DNA from: Zancudomyces culisetae
Lineage: Eukaryota; Kickxellomycota; Harpellomycetes; Harpellales; Legeriomycetaceae
Assembly: GCA_001969505.1 (NCBI GenBank)
Contig: LSSK01000203.1
Location: 1-64,000 of the forward strand
Direction of reading: 5' to 3'
DNA: 64,000 nt
Shown: positions 46,201 to 58,187 of the stretch, in pieces
Numbering within the stretch: the first letter of the stretch is position 1
How the letters are laid out: each line of letters starts with the position of its first letter
Notes under the pieces: model-generated
What the model saw: only the letters and a program-made list of their open reading frames with translations
Databases searched by the model: none
Told to the model about the DNA's origin: nothing
Made by a program: the position numbers and the translations under genes

Positions 46201-48015
46201 ATGGCCGAAGAAAATGGGCTATCATTTATTACAAGAATACAAGTGTGGCTTTATAATTACGGTAAGTATAGGATAAAACGCTAAATAGCAAACTTATACA
46301 AGAATACCAACTCACCTTTTAAAAAAATTCATTAAATAGGCAAGTTATATTTAAATGTACTGGTATGGCTTCTACTAGAACTAGTATGTTTATATGTGGG
46401 TGCTAGAGAGTACCTGTTTGATGATCAGTGGATATCACAACGAAAACTGCTAGGTGTGACATTCATAATATCGAGAACCTCGGCATTTATGATTCACGCA
46501 AACACGGCAGTGTTGTTGCTACCTGTTTGTAGAAATGCAATTACTCTTTTGCGTTCAACATTCTTGAACAATATCCTAGAATTTGATTTAAACATCAAAT
46601 TTCACAAACTTATTGGATGGACTATATTCTTTTTCAGTTGGTCACACATACTTGGACATTTAAGAAACTTCTACATAGTTGCAGAAAACACACCAAATGG
46701 ACCTAAATATTTTGAGCTTTTGGTATATCCAGGCCCATCATGGACAGGATGGATCATGATTGTATGTTTATGTTTGATTTGCATACCTGGAATTTCAAAA
46801 TTTAGGCGGAAAAACTTCAATACTTTCTGGTATCTCCACCATCTCTTCTTTGTGTATTTTGCAATGTTTTCCATCCACGGGGCCTTCTGTTTGTTAAAGC
46901 CAACAAAACCACCTTATTGTTCTAGAGGTGGTGTTTTTTGGAGATACTATGTGTTTTCAGGCGTGTTATACTTGATAGAACGAGTTGTAAGAGAAATAAG
47001 AGGCGCAAGCAGCAACACTGGTAGAGTATTAAAGGTCATACAACATCCATCTAGAGTGGTGGAAATACAATTCTCAAAAGATCCATCCATCAGATACAAG
47101 GCCGGTCAATATGTATTTGTCAATTGTCCAGCCGTAGCTTTGCACGAATGGCATCCAATCACTCTAACTTCGTCACCAGAAGAAGACTACTTTTCCATTC
47201 ATGTAAGAATTGTGGGTGATTGGACCAAAAGATTGGCTGAGGTTTTGGGTATTAGTGATATTGACCAAAAGCTGGAACCAGAGATTTCAAATCAACAAGT
47301 ACATAGTAAAATCGAAAGTTTTACTAAAAACAGGCGCATGTCAGTGGGTAAAACGCTCGGTCTCCAAACTTTTTATCTTCCCAGATTGCAAATAGACGGA
47401 CCATTTGGGAGTGCATCTGAGGATGTATTTAAACACGAGGTATCAATGCTGTTTGGTGCCGGTATTGGTGTTACCCCGTTTGCATCCATACTGAAATCAA
47501 TCTGGTACAGATACAATTTTCCTAATCGGAAAAATAAACTGAAAAAGGTTTATTTCATCTGGACTCAAAGAGAAACTCAGTCTTTTGAGTGGTTTAGAGA
47601 TCTATTGAAGGCCATAGAAGATGAGGAGGATCTTTACTATATGCGAACTTCAATGGGTCAAGATGATTCAAAGACAGAGCGCACTTTAACCTCGGGTGTT
47701 ATCCATCATAGATATATCGATATTCAAGTATATCTTACGGCCAAACTATCTCAAAAGCAGGCTGGAAATGTCATGATCAACGATGTTGAGGGTTTCCAAG
47801 ATGCCATTACCAACCTTCGTAGTCCAACATATTTTGGTCGCCCTAATCTCAAAAAGATATTTACAAAGGCTGCAGAAACGCATCCAAAAACAAATATTGG
47901 TGTTTTCTTTTGTGGCCCTAAATCTCTTGACAGATCAATCCGCTCTGCCATTGAAGATGTTGTCCAGAGTGGAAAATGCACTGCAAAGTTTACATACAAG
48001 AAGGAAAACTTTTAA
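46201..48015 (+). CDS. NADPH oxidase of the NOX2/NoxA-NoxB type
   Basis: Flavocytochrome that carries electrons from cytosolic NADPH across the membrane to oxygen, making superoxide. Exon 1 46201-46261, intron 46262-46339, exon 2 to 48015; 578 residues. Residues 56-70 (FIISRTSAFMIHANTA) match the NOX transmembrane start. Haem ligands are in place: His109 and His123 (FHKLIGWTIFFFSWSH, spacing 14) and His187 and His200 (HHLFFVYFAMFSIH, spacing 13). The dehydrogenase part has RYKAGQYVFVNCPAVALHEW, the FAD motif WHPITLTSSPEEDYFSIHVR, DGPFGSASEDVFKHE and the NADPH motif GAGIGVTPFASIL near 393, then VYFIWTQRE and FFCGP. The C-terminus is Phe (KENF), as in NOX enzymes. There is no EF-hand or NoxC/Nox5 N-extension. 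Residues around HEWHP and PEEDY are much closer to NOX2/NoxA than to metalloreductases (Fre) or Yno1. Confidence 0.9.
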
Positions 48016-48408
48016 TTTTATATATAATCTTTATTTTTTCCATTATTTTATGTTATGTCTTAGCTAGACCAGCACTTTGAATTGTTAGATGTAAAAAGTT
48101 ACTAGACAGATTTTTTTATTAAGCTTTATTTTTCGCAAGTATTAAATCCTTGAATTAGCAAAGCTCTAATATATATTTTTTACTTTTTAGTCCAGGAAAT
48201 TAAACATATTAATAATTTCTGTTACCAATTACCAATTACCAATTACAGCTTTTTTTTCATGTGGTCAAAATCGAAAAGTTAATCTGCAACCAAATAGAAC
48301 TACTTTCACAAAAAAAGTTAACTGGAATGAACAGCAGACAATACGCGTTTTGAATCCTTACTACAGCACTCGTCTTTTACACATACTTGAGCATAAAAAC
48401 ACCTGAAA
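48016..48408. other. Short spacer between the NOX gene and BOL2
   Basis: About 390 nt. Contains three copies of ATTACCA near 48227-48247. Presumably terminator of the oxidase and promoter of the BolA gene. Confidence 0.6.
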
Positions 48409-48985
48409 ATGTCAGCCGTCGAACACCTAAAGAAAAAGATTACCAATATAATTCCTGCTTTGTACATTGAAATCACCGACGTTTCAGGTAAGACTCTTTT
48501 TTTGCGCAACATTTATAGATTACTATTCTTTATATATATTTCACACCCATTGGACTGACACAATTAAGCTTGTTCTCTGTAATTTTAGGAGGTTGTGGAC
48601 AAATGTATGAATCAATAATAGTTTCCGAATCCTTTATAGGCATTCCTCTATTAAAAAGACATAGGTAAATTGACCGATCTTATTTGTTTTCTCGTATCCT
48701 ATCAACTACTTTTAGTGAGGTTGATATATTTATGGCAAGTCCGATCTGTACAAACATTTAAAACAATGCTATAGGATGGTAAACGAAATAATTGCTGAAG
48801 AGCTAACCAGTATCCACGCTTTTACAATGGTAATCATCTACATAACTGATACGCATTTATATTTGCCTTTACGGCATACACCACAGCACAACTAAAAACA
48901 ATACTAATAGGTGCTTTAAATTCATAAATAGAAAACACTAACACCAGAACAATGGGAAAAGACTAAAGCGAAGCAAGCCAGTTAG
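48409..48985 (+). CDS. BOL2: BolA-like protein, Bol2/Fra2 type
   Basis: Small cytosolic/nuclear protein; yeast Bol2 (Fra2) binds monothiol glutaredoxins with a shared [2Fe-2S] cluster and signals iron status. Exons: 48409-48487, 48589-48664, 48775-48829, 48932-48985 with introns of 101, 110 and 102 nt; 87 residues. The product begins MSAVEHLKKKITNIIPALYI, with EITDVSGGCGQMYESIIVS (the CGQ motif with cluster-ligand Cys), FIGIPLLKRHRMVNEII, EELTSIHAFTMKTLTPEQW. The invariant His is in IHAF. The Arg-Met junction of exons 2 and 3 is correctly restored. It could also be named BolA1-like; the CGQ..SI.VS pattern favours the Bol2 group. Confidence 0.93.
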
Positions 48986-49527
48986 AAGCTTTCTTTTTTT
49001 AACAATAAAAGGAAAAGGAGCAGCAAAAAGAAACCCCTTTAATCAATTTATTAAAGGAAATATGATACCCAAGTTGAAATTAGCCGAAATAACACTTATT
49101 GCTCCACGTACTTCTGGCTACTTTTTATTTTAAAATAAAAACTACAGTTCCGAGTCGTAAACAATAATATTCCCCAATGTTATCTGTGGCCTCTTTTGCA
49201 TAAAACAGGTATTATTAGTTATTCCTTGCATGCCATCTCATTTTCTATCGCTTGGCTCTCTTTATCGCAAATGTAATCAAATGGTAAAAAAATAAAGTAG
49301 TTGTAACACAGCTCAGTAGTATCAACATACAACGTGTACGTTCTTCCCAGTACCGTGTATCGGTTACTATTATATACATAGATGTTTATTTACTTGTTCA
49401 TCGGAATTGTAGCATCTGTATTTTAATGACAATACCAGTATGGATGGTTATTATGTGATATTCTATGAAAAGACACTAGGCTTACATAGCACTCGTTCTG
49501 TATATTGTCCGGATTGCGCGTATGTTA
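48986..49527. other. Convergent spacer after BOL2
   Basis: About 540 nt without a recognisable gene. Confidence 0.55.
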
Positions 49528-51644
49528 TTAACTGTCCCATTGGGTTGCCCATAGCGGGGGCGGTATTTCACTTACTTCTGTCAGTCCTGCCTGTTCCTCC
49601 TGTTTGCCACTTCCTATTATACAAGTGATATGGCTTTAAAAAGTGTATCGGTATACATCATAGAATGTTTGTGAATTATCTTTAGGAGTCTGATAAACAC
49701 ACAACTCAAAACGAATATTGACAAATGAAAATAAAACATACCCTCCGCCTCCAGTCTCTGTAGCTCCAAAGTAACTATATCGCTATTCGATTTTTCTATG
49801 CTAGGAGGCCGAATATCAACCTCCGAGGCACCCTGTATCCCTAATCCCGTTCCTTCTCTCTCTTCTCCTGTTTGTGGAATCGATATATTAGCTCCAAGTT
49901 TATCCTGGCTATCTGACTTGTCAGTATCCCTGTTATTATCACTCTCATGCCTACGCCTCTCACTCTCACTCCTTTCTGAGCCCTTTCCTTCATCCTCCTG
50001 TTCTTCTTTTTCACCTTCACTTTCGTTACCTATAGTCCACATGACTACCATCTCTGGTGACTCGCTTTTCTCCCTTTTTATCGAATTATGAATATTTTTT
50101 TCCAGACTACTATCACTGACAACGCCCAATTTCTCAAGCTCTCCTGGTTTTTTAATATTTTTTGCGCCAGGATCCTGCATCTGATATGCTTTATGAGTTT
50201 TTTTATGTCTTTTTTCTTCCGTTTCTGCAGATGTGGATTTATACACACCAAGCTTGTAATCACTTCGCATAGATTCCACTACAGCCTTTCGTTTACTACC
50301 AAGATCTATATTTCTAAAACTCCTAACTAGCAGTATAAGTGAGGCTATAACCGTTGGGTTCATCAAGAATATAACCAAATTTAACGGTCCTTGAAGTCCC
50401 AAGAGCACGTGAACAATTACATCAATTGGTTTTACCTGGGTTTTAGGTTCACCCGGGTTCTCGGCAAAGCTATACCTAATTCCTTGGGAAAAAGAATCGA
50501 TTCTATGTGGAAGCTGTGTTATTAGTGGAACTAACGGGAAAAGAGCCAGCCTAATAATTAGTTTTTTTGCTTTGGTTTCATTTGATCCGGAATGCTGCCT
50601 GAATTTTCTAAGGGGGTCCTTGAAAAATCTTAAGAGTTTGCTTTTCAGCGTTTCGTTGGAGGTTTCATCCGCAAATACACTTCTTGGTTGTTCCGGATCC
50701 GTGTGCTCGGGTGCCTTTTTTGATGATCCGCTAGTCGCAAAAAACGCAAAAACGCTTTTGTTTCTATCTTTGTTTGTTCTAGAAGCATTTTTACCTGAAT
50801 ACTCCGTGCTACTACCACCAATGGTTTCTTCATAATCCTCCTCTTCAAGCTCAGAGCTGTATCCAAGTCTGTCCCTATCCATTGTGCTTAATGTTTTAAA
50901 AAATCTTTCTCTCGGTGCCATTGCGGATTTCACTAGCAGATCTCTGTTGGAGGACCCTTCAAGCATGTCGAGTTCACCTTCGCTGCAGCTTATTCGTTTT
51001 TTTTGCTTTCTTTTCTTTTCACGGGCTCTTGAGTAGTGTTCCTTCAAACTCGTATATATATTTTTGCTAAATAGTAGCTTTACCGATAGCTGCAAAAGGA
51101 CCACAAAGCAGTAAAACAATGCCATAAGATAAGGAACCATTTTGTTGAACACACCATATATAAAATCTCCGCCTTGTCCCGAAAATCTAATCTCTAGTCT
51201 ACTCATTCCCTTTCCCACATGTAATGCTCCTAAAAACGTAGATAGAAGTAATACTGCTGCTAGAACAAACGATACCATGACGTAGAATCTCTGGAGCGTT
51301 TGAAACTTCTTCACATTATATACAAAAGCCAACTGCAAGTTCAGGGATATTGTAGCAAGCAAAAACACACTAAAAAGCGGAGCAATGTTGAAGAAATATA
51401 TCACGACCTTTAATTTAGTAGCGCTGTACGTTTCGATATGCGCTGTAAACAAGAAAAGTACTACTGATGCCAGTATTATATCGCACAGGGCAATATATGG
51501 TGAGTGGTTAATTTGTGTTATTCTGGAGAGTTTGGGAAATCTTATCCTTATCAGCACAGCTAGCAAAAACATTATTAGCGACGATAGAATAGAAAATGAA
51601 AGTAGCACTATTAGTGATACTGTAATTCTGTTAATTTCGTACAT
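49528..51644 (-). CDS. Seven-transmembrane receptor with long third loop, Git3/Gpr1-like
   Basis: Probable G-protein-coupled receptor of the fungal nutrient/glucose-sensing type (Gpr1, Git3, cAMP-receptor-like). Hydrophobic segments by eye: 8-34, 48-70, 78-108, 119-142, 161-193, 362-382 and 406-440. The segment FNIAPLFSVFLLATISLNLQ (TM3) and the late pair LALFPLVPLITQLPHRI and VLLGLQGPLNLVIFLMNPTV (TM6-7 with NP near the end) fit this class. The third cytoplasmic loop (194-361) is about 170 residues, basic then Ser/Glu-rich, as in Gpr1. The tail beyond 450 is long, Lys/Glu/Ser-rich and probably disordered. The main frame would run to 49617, but a strong donor GAG-G|GTATGT at 49741 and acceptor AATAG at 49614 give a hydrophilic end instead of a spurious hydrophobic one, with the stop at 49528. 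The tail may continue through a further donor GTAAGT. Confidence 0.78.
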
Positions 51645-53038
51645 CCTGAGGAACTGTTGTTCTTTTTTCCATTAATATTTAAGTCGGCCCTTTTCTCTGA
51701 TTATGAGGTGTTAATGTAGTAATGACCTCAAGTATATTAATATTATTTTATAAATAACAACACTGCTTGCAAGTTAAAAGTGAGTACAGAATAAAACCGA
51801 ACTATTCGACATGTGTTGTTTATATACTTTTTTTTTTTAGCTGAAGGTGTGTTAGTAGCTTAAAATGTAATAAATCTTTTAAATTTGATTCAAACTAAGA
51901 ACATTAATGGTTTTTACGGTAACATTGTTGTTGTTGCACAAATATTAGTTTTATTGCGATCAGTTTTGTAAAGTCTGAGAAACCTTAAAAGGCGTATTTT
52001 TCTGAACCTACTATATCTTAAAGAACAAAATAGCAAGAAAATTCAAGTATGAAATCTGCTCGGTGTATAGTATTTACCGCCTCACCTCTCTTTCATTTCA
52101 TGCAAACGCTAACGAAAGACTAGATGTACTCAAACCCATCATCTAGATGGATAAAAAACAAAAAACAAAAAACAAAAAACAACAAGTACATGCCAAAAAG
52201 CCAACATCACTAGTATCTTTACATTCTAAATATAAATAAATAACAAATAGGATCGGCTATTTATAACCGCATGCGTTTAATAGCAGGGAGAGGGATAGTA
52301 AAGGAAAAGACTAGAAATTCTGTGCCACTTTTTTTTGAGATATAATAGATTCCGTGTTACAGTGGTAAATAACGAAGGTTCTGTTTCGCGTCGATCTTTA
52401 GTTAACCATCAACAGTTATCCGGGGAGAAGTAAATAAGATATATTAAAATATCCGTTATACAGGTATTTTCAATGTGCTGAATATAAAAGCAAGTTGGTT
52501 TTTATAAGGCTGTTTTAATTTTTGTTTTTGTTTCGATTTGCCGAAATCACAAGATTAAAGTGCCCATATTTATTTAGTATATCAAACTTTGTGTATAACC
52601 ACATCATTACGAGGCGTGAATGTTGATTTCATAAAAAACTAGGTACCAAATAAACATATTTTTACAACTTGTGCAGATAAATAAACGTCGCATTGCCACA
52701 TTGATCGCTATATGCTATCAATAAACATTTGCCAAAGTAAAGCAAACAAATGTACAAAGTTAAAAAAATACGTCTAGTGTGCTAATAGCCCTAGCCAATT
52801 CGCCTGTGACTGTTTACAAGAATATACATTAACGAAATTATGGAACTCGGTCATGGTGAAATCCGTTTATCAAGGTATTCAACAATAGATGTAGTTATAC
52901 AACACAAGTAGTAAATGACAAATGGTATATTGACGCAAACTATATGCCAGTTGGCGGCAATTTTTATTAAAAGGATATCGATATTTATCGGGTAAACGTA
53001 TTCTAATGATTAACAAGCAGAGCTCTGTATTGACAATG
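51645..53038. other. Intergenic region between the receptor gene and CDC8
   Basis: About 1.4 kb, AT-rich, with an AAAAAC repeat near 52156-52182. No gene recognised. Confidence 0.6.
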
Positions 53039-54042
53039 TTATTTGAAATATGAATATTCTGTAGAAGAGTATAGTGAGGAAGCTGGGTTATTTAGCAGAG
53101 ACAAACAAGAGTCCAAAACGGAGACATGTAAATGATCAACAGGTAGTTCAGCGTCTAGGACCACCCGATTATCATAATTATTATTAATGTTATTATTTTT
53201 ATCGCAGTGTTTGGAGTCATTGGTATTGGTGCTAGTAATGGTTTGTTTTGGTGGAGGAAAAAAGTGGGTTAAAAATGTGTTATAGACACGAGATTGAAAC
53301 TCGACATTCTCGTATCGTTCTGCCCCAAAGCCGGCTCGTAAAGAGGAGGCGGCTGGGTCAATGTTGAGAAAAAAAGTCAAATCAGGCATCAAAAGGCCTA
53401 CATCCGGTGATTTACACCATGAATAATCCAAGCCCTACAAAAAAAAAAAGCCAAATGTAAATGTGAAATAAAACAAATGAATATTACTTTGAGGTGGTGG
53501 TTGGATTAATGCTGTAAAAAAGAGAAAACGCGGATTTGTATTACCTTTGCTACAGAGAATGCTATCCCAGAATAAACATATCGATCGACAATCAATGTGA
53601 TTCCTTCAGATAAACAGTTTTTCATGAATTCGCTATACAATATGCATCTAAAAGGTTAATTGTCGTCAAATTACGATTATAAAAGAAAATAAAAAGCAAA
53701 AAAGTGTATGTACAGTTTTTCCCAGCGGTTTGCACTGAATAGTAAATGGATAGTTTGGTCGTTTAACTTGGAGTTCGATTTCAAGTAGTCGTTTATGGAT
53801 TTGCCAATTTCGGTGGTTCTATCTGTTGGGCATGAGAAATTTGTAGAAAAATATCAAACAAAGTGGTAATCAAACATAATGGATTGAGAGTTGGAATAAG
53901 AGTTACCTGGAAACGCCAGTAGCAGGTGTTTAATGTTTCGCTTTGTAAATGCTTCAGACAGGAGCTTGGCCTGAGTGGATTTCCCACACCTATCACAACC
54001 TTCAAATAAAATAAAAGCGCCACGTTTTATTTTAGTATTCAT
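53039..54042 (-). CDS. CDC8: Thymidylate kinase
   Basis: Phosphorylates dTMP to dTDP with ATP for DNA synthesis. Exons: 54042-53907, 53822-53714, 53647-53545, 53434-53039; introns 84, 66 and 110 nt (donors GTAACT, GTACAT, GTAATA). The product is 247 residues. Landmarks: P-loop [35 protein letters not shown] with the DR/T switch, [17 protein letters not shown], the catalytic [38 protein letters not shown] and the LID region [16 protein letters not shown]. In the P-loop the residues are GCDRCGKST where most fungi have G-x-DR-x/T-GKT/S. After the enzyme core there is an Asn/Asp-rich stretch with a poly-Asn run before a final helix, absent from S. cerevisiae Cdc8 (216 residues). Confidence 0.95.
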
Positions 54043-54394
54043 GGTTATCTTGCAGCTATATTACCGTCTAGGACTGAAAGAGAGAAAGTGGATATCTGGA
54101 ATTGCCAATGCTAGACAAGTAGTTCTTAGAATGATGTTTATTTTGTTTACAATTAGTATTTTTTTTGTTTAAAGCCTTATTCGTGGAGACTATTTTTTCA
54201 ATCAAATCGATCAAATGGTTAAAGAGGGGGAAAAAAGCTGGCAAATTTGAATCAGATTAAGTATAAACAAATCGAATAGAACCAGGATCAAAGAATAAAA
54301 AGTAAGGATAAAATTAAAATTATAAGCAAAAGCAAAAGCAAAAGCAAAAATGAGGGAAAAAAGACAAAATCTAGTAGAGAGGAGGTATAATAAA
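54043..54394. other. Spacer with AAAAGC repeat
   Basis: About 350 nt between CDC8 start and the end of the AP180-like gene, which lies on the same strand. Contains an AAAAGC repeat at 54324-54350. Confidence 0.7.
54324..54350. repeat. AAAAGC hexanucleotide repeat
   Basis: About four copies of AAAAGC, the complement of the TTTTGC repeat found inside MED12 at 315-342. Confidence 0.9.
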
Positions 54395-56789
54395 TCATTT
54401 GCGATTGAATACGGTGAAATCAGCAAAGTTGGAAGTATTGGCGGAATTGGCGTTTTTAAAATTAGATATGCCAACGGGGTTAGGGACAGGGTTTGCAGAG
54501 GAGTTGATATTGTTGTTGGAAGAAGAAGGAAAGAGGAAGGGGTTTGTAGAGTGATGAGCAGAATTAATTGAGGAGAAAGAGGGGTGTGTAGTGGTAGTTG
54601 CTGAAGAGAAAGTAAACGTATTTTGGGTTTGGGACTGAGGTTGGGATGGGGCTTGAGGTTGAGAATAAAGAGATGAGGCAAAGGGATTGGAAGAGCTGAT
54701 GGTAGAAGAGCTGGTTAGAGAGTGTTGTAAGGGGAGAGGAGCAGGAGTAGAAGCAGCTGTGTAGGACGCAAAACCAAAATTGGATGTGGTGGAGGATTTA
54801 GCGATTGGAGTTGGATGTAGATGGAAAGGATTTGTAGAAGAAGAAGAAGGAGGAGGAGGAGGAGGAGGAGGAGGAAATAGATCGGTAGCAAAAGTGGGAT
54901 TATTTGATATGAGAGGGGCAGTTGCAGACAGAGAGGGTTTCGAGGAAGGGACGGACTTTATAGCAAAGGGGTCAAAAAAGGAGAGATCGTTGGTTGTATT
55001 GGTAGTTATGGAAGGTTTGGAGGTAGGAATAGATGTGGGAATGGAGGAAAAAGTAGTGGGGAGAGGAGGAGATGGAGAGAAAAAATCAGAGACGGCAGCA
55101 GGAGTAATGTTGTTTGTATTGACAGAAGGTTGAGGGTTAAACATTGAAGATGTGACAGCATTGTTTACAGAAAAAGTAGGCGGAGGACTTGGGGAGGCAA
55201 ATGTATCGGCAGAAGGGCCAAAATGTGCAGCAGGTTTTTGAAGAGCTTGCATAGCAAGCTCAAACTCGTTGTTAGAGTCGATAGTTTGCTGTTGATGTTG
55301 AAGCTGTAGTTGTTGAATTTGGTTTTGGATTTGCATAATTTCCGCTTTGAGTTTGTCTGCATAAGAATCGCCAAGCACAGGCTGGCTGGCGGGCTCAACC
55401 TGTGATTTTGCTACAGTTGTTGGTTGTGGAGGTGGGTTGGGAGTAGATGACAAGGATTCCTCAGACTTGGGTAAAAACTCTGATTTGAGTTTTAGCACAG
55501 GTTTATTAAGTCTCATTCGAGTAGCATCACTGATATCATCTGTGCTAGGCTTTATGTTTTGTTTTTGTTTTTGACTTTGGTTTTGGTTCCAGCTTTTGTT
55601 CGGGAGTTGTGAACTGGGGACATAAATACTCTTTCGGAGTTGATGCATATCTTTACTGACTTGTTTGCGCTCGGCCTCTGTTTGTTGTATATGATCCTCA
55701 AGTGTCTGTGCAAGAGTTATTGGTGCTTGTATAAATTTGGGAATCGTAAAGTTTAGCACTGATTCAAAGTTTTTGGCCACTCTTAGATAATCCTCAATCC
55801 TCTCTGTTAGTTTGATATACCGCTTGTACAGGTTTAGTGCTCGTTGCATATCTTCTTCGTTCTCCAATTCAAAAAATACCTGCAGAAGCTTGACACATCC
55901 CTCGTTCATTGTTTGTACCAGCCTTAGACAATCTCTCAACGTGTATCTGTACATTGCGATTGTACAGTCATTGTTCAGTGTGTCCCTATCAAACTGGTTC
56001 TTCAGTAGTGAATTGATATGTTTTTGCACAATCGACAGCTCTAACAGTAGCTGCTTCGGATCGCTTATAACTTTGCTATATATCTGCGATTTCGCCGGTT
56101 TTTTTGGCAATACAAAGTCAAAATTTATCGCTTTGTATGCAAAGGATTTGTCTCGCAAGTATAATGCATATAATTTTACATTCCTTCCCTGCTCAAATCC
56201 TATTGTTCCATTGGTATCACGAAACCTTGACAAATCCAGGATTGCACTATGTTCTGATATATAGTTGTATAGCGGTGGTCCATTTCCTTCGTACATTAGT
56301 ATATGTAATATTATCAGCCCCTTCATTGCCACCTAGTTTAAATTTGTATTTTTCACTTTTTATTTACTTTTACTTTTACCCTTTAATTACTTTCTCCTCT
56401 TGTTGTGAATGGAAATAGCACTAAGGTTTTACATTTAGTAGAATTATCGGAAAATTATGCTTACCACCCAATTATTACTAGCTATTCTATCCATCAGCAA
56501 CATAAAGAAAGATCCCGTAGACATACCATGCCAACTCATGTCGATCAATGCTATTCATATTGTATTTATTTATTTATTTATCCGCTTATTCGTTTGTTTG
56601 TCCTGCCAACCGATTACTCTTCCTCTTATATTTTTTCCTGAGTATTTATCGTTGTACCTTTACCTATATTTCCTTCCTTTCACTTTTATGGGATTTTAAT
56701 AGAAAAAAAAAGAAATGCTTACAATCAACATGCTTCTGCTTTGGATGGGAGACATCCTTGCGGGTGCCCTTGTAAATTGCCTTATCCAT
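54395..56789 (-). CDS. YAP1801: Clathrin adaptor of the AP180/CALM family (Yap1801/1802-like)
   Basis: Endocytic adaptor: the N-terminal ANTH domain binds PI(4,5)P2 and the tail binds clathrin and EH-domain proteins. Exons: 56789-56723, 56550-56465, 56332-54395 (introns 172 and 132 nt); 696 residues. Exon 1 gives MDKAIYKGTRKDVSHPKQKH (the K-rich lipid site K.A..K.T....PKQK), exon 2 SLIDMSWHGMSTGSFFMLLM and DRIASNNW, exon 3 VVAMKGLIILHILMYEGNGP and FRDTNGTIGFEQGRNVKLYA LYL, completing ANTH to about residue 280. The tail is Gln/Pro/Ser/Asn-rich with a poly-Pro run and three NPF motifs (NPFHLHP, NPFASS, NPFLFPS) for Ede1/Pan1-type EH domains, and ends ADFTVFNRK. The first two exons are short and were found only by following the ANTH pattern. 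Confidence 0.9.
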
Positions 56790-58187
56790 GTTGTTTATTT
56801 TACATTGACAGTCCTATGGTTTTATCTTTGAATCTTTTTTCTTTACGCTTTTTATTATATGTTTGATTGTGCTTCAGATTTCATTTATAACAATCAAATA
56901 TATATTTTTTAAGAGTAGTCTTTAAAGTGAATAGTTTTCAGCTTTAAATTGTGAGTTTGAATATTTTAGGCAATTATCGAATCCCAATTTATACGAAATC
57001 ATTATTGAATTTGTAATGATGTTTGCATTTGCTATCCCTCAGGTTTAGCCAAAAATAACAAAAACCCTCCTGCAATTTGCTGTTGAACTATATTTACCTC
57101 TACGATTTTGAGGCTCCTAATTGCTTTTTATTACGAATTTTTTTTCCTTTGTAACAGAGAAGTTTGAATATGTTACCAAAAATATTATGATTTGATTGGA
57201 CAAAATATTTATCCTGGTTTATTCTCTCCCAATTCATTTATTTACCACACTGTTTTTTTTTTATTCATCAGTTTAAATGGCAAAAGTATCACTAGGATTC
57301 GTGAAATTTAACATCGTAGTTGACTAGTTTTGGAAAGCCTCAATGTTTCGAATTTACAAATACCAAGGCAAACATGAACTAACTACATAAACGTATTGGT
57401 TCAACAAAAAAGAAGAATTTGACATATCCAGAATTTGCAGATGTTGGTACAATATGATACTGAGTGACACAAATGAAGTTCTATTTTGGGCTTTTAACAA
57501 CCATTTTTAAATAACGAATCACCTTAAATCAACTACTAGCCAACATTACAAGCCAAAAATGGTATATAAAGGGCTGAATACCAACATACGTTTTATTCAT
57601 ATACTAAAACTATACTCCCATATTCGTGCGTTAATACTGATTTAACGTATGTCCTAAAACACGTTTCACCAAACCGATATTTTATTTCACACCCCCCCTG
57701 TTATAGCATTGGTAAATAGCACATCCTCAACAAGTTGCGTTTTCGTTTTAATTAAAATCAATGGTAGCCAAGACTAGCATAGCCTTATTTAAACGCTAAA
57801 CTGTTCTAGTATATGATCTAAAACATTTTTGAAGTTTTTCAATTTACATGAATAGCCAAACAGACTAGTAGGATGAATAAAGCAATGTTATTCAAAATTG
57901 AAAAAGCACTAGCCCCCTAAAAAAAAAACTATTTCTCATTTGACAATATTGGAGCTCTGCACCAATGCTCTAAACGACAATAGGGGTGAGAGGAAGGGTG
58001 GGGAGTGAAGTGAGGATGAGTAAATCACAATTTTATATTAAAATATTAAACTTAACATACATCTCGAATATGTATCCAGTTCTGGAATAGGTGTTTATTA
58101 AAGCACATTTCCAAGACAAATTAATTTGTATAAATGTTAGTGAATAAGTCCACTGTTTAAATCAGCACAACTACAACATCCACAACA
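56790..58187. other. Divergent intergenic region upstream of the AP180-like gene
   Basis: About 1.4 kb, AT-rich, with no recognisable gene. Confidence 0.6.
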
